Positions 5,125-5,906 of a stretch of DNA of 5,906 bases are shown here, one piece after another (the first letter of the stretch is position 1; each line of letters starts with the position of its first letter). The position numbers were made by a program, and so were the translations under genes. Source of the stretch: Propionibacteriaceae bacterium (lineage in GTDB: Bacteria; Actinomycetota; Actinomycetes; Propionibacteriales; Propionibacteriaceae). The notes beneath the pieces are model-generated. The model worked only from the letters and a program-made list of their open reading frames with translations, made no database searches and was not told the origin of the DNA. The DNA lies in contig JAISTI010000033.1 in NCBI GenBank assembly GCA_031272685.1, forward strand, positions 1 to 5,906. The letters run 5' to 3'.

Positions 5125-5286
5125 CCCCCAGCCTGGAAGCGGCTGAACGGGAAAAGCGGCGAACGGTTCGTAATCCCGCCCCCAGCATGGAAGCGGCTGA
5201 ACGGGAAAACCGGCGAACGGTTCGTAATCCCGCCCCCAGCCTGGAAGCCGCTGAAACCGGGCCGGCGAACCGCCGCGAACACCATT
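5125..5286. repeat. 54-bp tandem repeats, two near-identical and one degenerate
   Basis: Unit 1 is 5125-5178, unit 2 is 5179-5232 (two mismatches to unit 1), and unit 3 is 5233-5286 (good for its first 22 bases or so, then diverged). Each starts CCCCCAGC.TGGAAG. In units 1 and 2, CGGGA (5148-5152) can pair with TCCCG (5174-5178) around an inner CGAA-CGG-TTCG hairpin (5160-5170). The same structure recurs 54 bp later. The array fills most of the gap before the response regulator. No protein-coding role is credible: several frames stay open only because the period is divisible by three. Confidence 0.85.
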
Positions 5287-5296
5287 CCGGGCACTC

Positions 5297-5314
5297 TCAC
5301 AACACATTCACAGG
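5297..5314 (+). promoter_or_regulatory. PhoP-type direct-repeat box upstream of the response regulator
   Basis: TCACAAC (5297-5303), four bases, then TCACAGG (5308-5314). The published Mycobacterium tuberculosis PhoP consensus, as I recall it, is TCACAGC-N4-TCACAGC. This site matches 12 of 14 positions with exact spacing, 36 bases before the start of a PhoP-like gene. Autoregulation is the natural reading. Confidence 0.6.
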
Positions 5315-5321
5315 CCTATTT

Positions 5322-5341
5322 CAGCAAAGCTGTTCCACAGC
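5322..5341 (+). promoter_or_regulatory. Overlapping inverted repeats just before the response regulator
   Basis: CAGC-AAA-GCTG (5322-5332) and GCTGT-TCC-ACAGC (5329-5341) share the same GCTG segment, so only one of the two short hairpins can form at a time. They lie 8 to 28 bases before the ATG, where a ribosome-binding site would be expected. No clear Shine-Dalgarno sequence is present. The element may be an operator, a leader structure, or chance. Confidence 0.35.
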
Positions 5342-5349
5342 AGTCCAAA

Positions 5350-5906
5350 ATGGGCTCCATGGCATCACCAACCGCGCCAGGGCGCGAACTGCTCACCCAC
5401 CCCGACGGCACCCCGATCCGGATTCTGGCTGTCGATGACGAATCCTCCATCACCGAATTACTTTCCATGGCGCTGCGCTACGAAGGCTGGGAGGTGGCCA
5501 CCGCCGCCTCCGGCCGGGAGGCGGTACGGCAGGCGCGCAAGTTCAAGCCAGACGCAATCGTGCTGGACATCATGCTGCCGGACTTCGACGGGCTGGAGGT
5601 GATGCGCCAGGTGCGCAACTCCGATCCCGACATCCCGGTGATCTTCCTCACCGCCCGCGACGCCCTGCCCGACCGCATCGCCGGGCTCACCGCCGGCGGC
5701 GACGACTATGTCACCAAGCCGTTCAGCCTGGAAGAGCTGATCGCCCGGCTGCGCGGGCTGCTGCGCCGCTCCGGGGCCACCACCGTGCGCACCGGCTCCG
5801 AGCTGGTCGTCGGCGATTTGCGGCTCGACGAAGACTCGCACGAGGTCACCCGGGCCGGCGAGCCGGTCCAACTCACCGCCACCGAGTTCGAGTTGCTGCG
5901 TTATCT
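5350..5906 (+). CDS. phoP: OmpR/PhoB-family response regulator, PhoP-like, 3' end cut
   Basis: 185 complete codons are visible, of about 235-245 expected. A phosphorylatable receiver domain covers about 23-137. Its acidic pocket is D29, D30 and E31, the phosphoacceptor Asp73 is in VLDIMLPDFDG, and Thr101 and Lys123 are the conserved switch residues. The winged-helix DNA-binding domain begins near 150 and is cut in ATEFELLRY, before the recognition helix. The stretch FLTARDALPDRIAGLTAGGDDYVTKPFSLEEL is nearly the same as in M. tuberculosis PhoP as I recall it, which supports the assignment. The PhoP-like box upstream fits too. The partner histidine kinase is probably the next gene, outside the window. 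The ATG at 5350 is used, but an in-frame ATG at 5359 is equally possible because neither has a good Shine-Dalgarno sequence. Another member of the PhoP/TcrX/CseB group remains possible. Confidence 0.88.
   Translation, partial: MGSMASPTAPGRELLTHPDGTPIRILAVDDESSITELLSMALRYEGWEVATAASGREAVRQARKFKPDAIVLDIMLPDFDGLEVMRQVRNSDPDIPVIFLTARDALPDRIAGLTAGGDDYVTKPFSLEELIARLRGLLRRSGATTVRTGSELVVGDLRLDEDSHEVTRAGEPVQLTATEFELLRY

Noticed and set aside
5160..5178. tRNA-like T-arm (GGTTCGTAATCCCG)
   Set aside because: It resembles a T-loop, but the stem bases do not pair as required and no anticodon or acceptor stem is found. It repeats within the 54-bp unit.
5125..5286. CRISPR array
   Set aside because: The units are direct tandem copies with no unique spacers, there are fewer than three good copies, and there are no cas genes.
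4269..5300. Minus-strand open frame of 343 codons spanning the 54-bp repeats
   Set aside because: It is a Val/Gly-rich shadow of the Pro/Thr tail gene. It stays open through the repeats only because the period is a multiple of three.
5331..5339. DnaA box (TGTTCCACA) indicating an origin
   Set aside because: A single imperfect copy within a short inverted repeat, with no cluster of boxes, no AT-rich region and no dnaA or dnaN nearby.

Overview
The window is high-GC DNA, roughly two-thirds G+C by eye, and reads as an ordinary chromosomal segment of an actinobacterium (Actinomycetota). The pointers are a class E sortase with its small membrane partner, a phosphate acetyltransferase that resembles the corynebacterial form as I recall it, a DUF3618 protein, a response regulator very close to actinobacterial PhoP, and TANNNT -10 elements without clear -35 boxes. 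I cannot name a genus. I see no phage, insertion sequence, CRISPR array, rRNA or tRNA.

Layout from left to right: (1) phosphate acetyltransferase (pta) on the minus strand, starting with GTG at 1212 and running off the left edge. It appears to be leaderless. (2) A 161-bp divergent promoter region, then a plus-strand two-gene operon at 1374-2539: a class E sortase and, with a one-base overlap, a 55-residue membrane protein ending in NDVTVE. (3) A 125-residue DUF3618 protein at 2639-3016, with four 11-residue helical repeats and a C-terminal membrane anchor. (4) An 84-bp convergent gap with two GC-rich hairpins, followed by an IclR-family regulator on the minus strand (3101-3946). (5) A second divergent promoter region, then a 335-residue membrane protein of unknown function (4102-5109) with a long Pro/Thr-rich C-terminal tail. 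The DNA for that tail can form a G-quadruplex on the template strand. (6) A 240-bp intergenic region with 54-bp tandem repeats and a strong match to the actinobacterial PhoP box. (7) The 5' part of a PhoP-like response regulator, cut by the right edge.

Working together: the sortase, its partner, the DUF3618 protein and the Pro/Thr-rich protein are all predicted to be membrane or envelope proteins. The response regulator is probably part of a two-component system whose sensor kinase would lie just beyond the window. Pta (acetyl-CoA/acetyl-phosphate interconversion) is probably followed by acetate kinase off the left edge. I found no evidence of a novel multi-gene system. The most interesting signals are non-coding: the 54-bp repeats and PhoP-like direct repeat before the regulator, the apparent leaderless start of pta with its repeats at -35, and the G-quadruplex tract.
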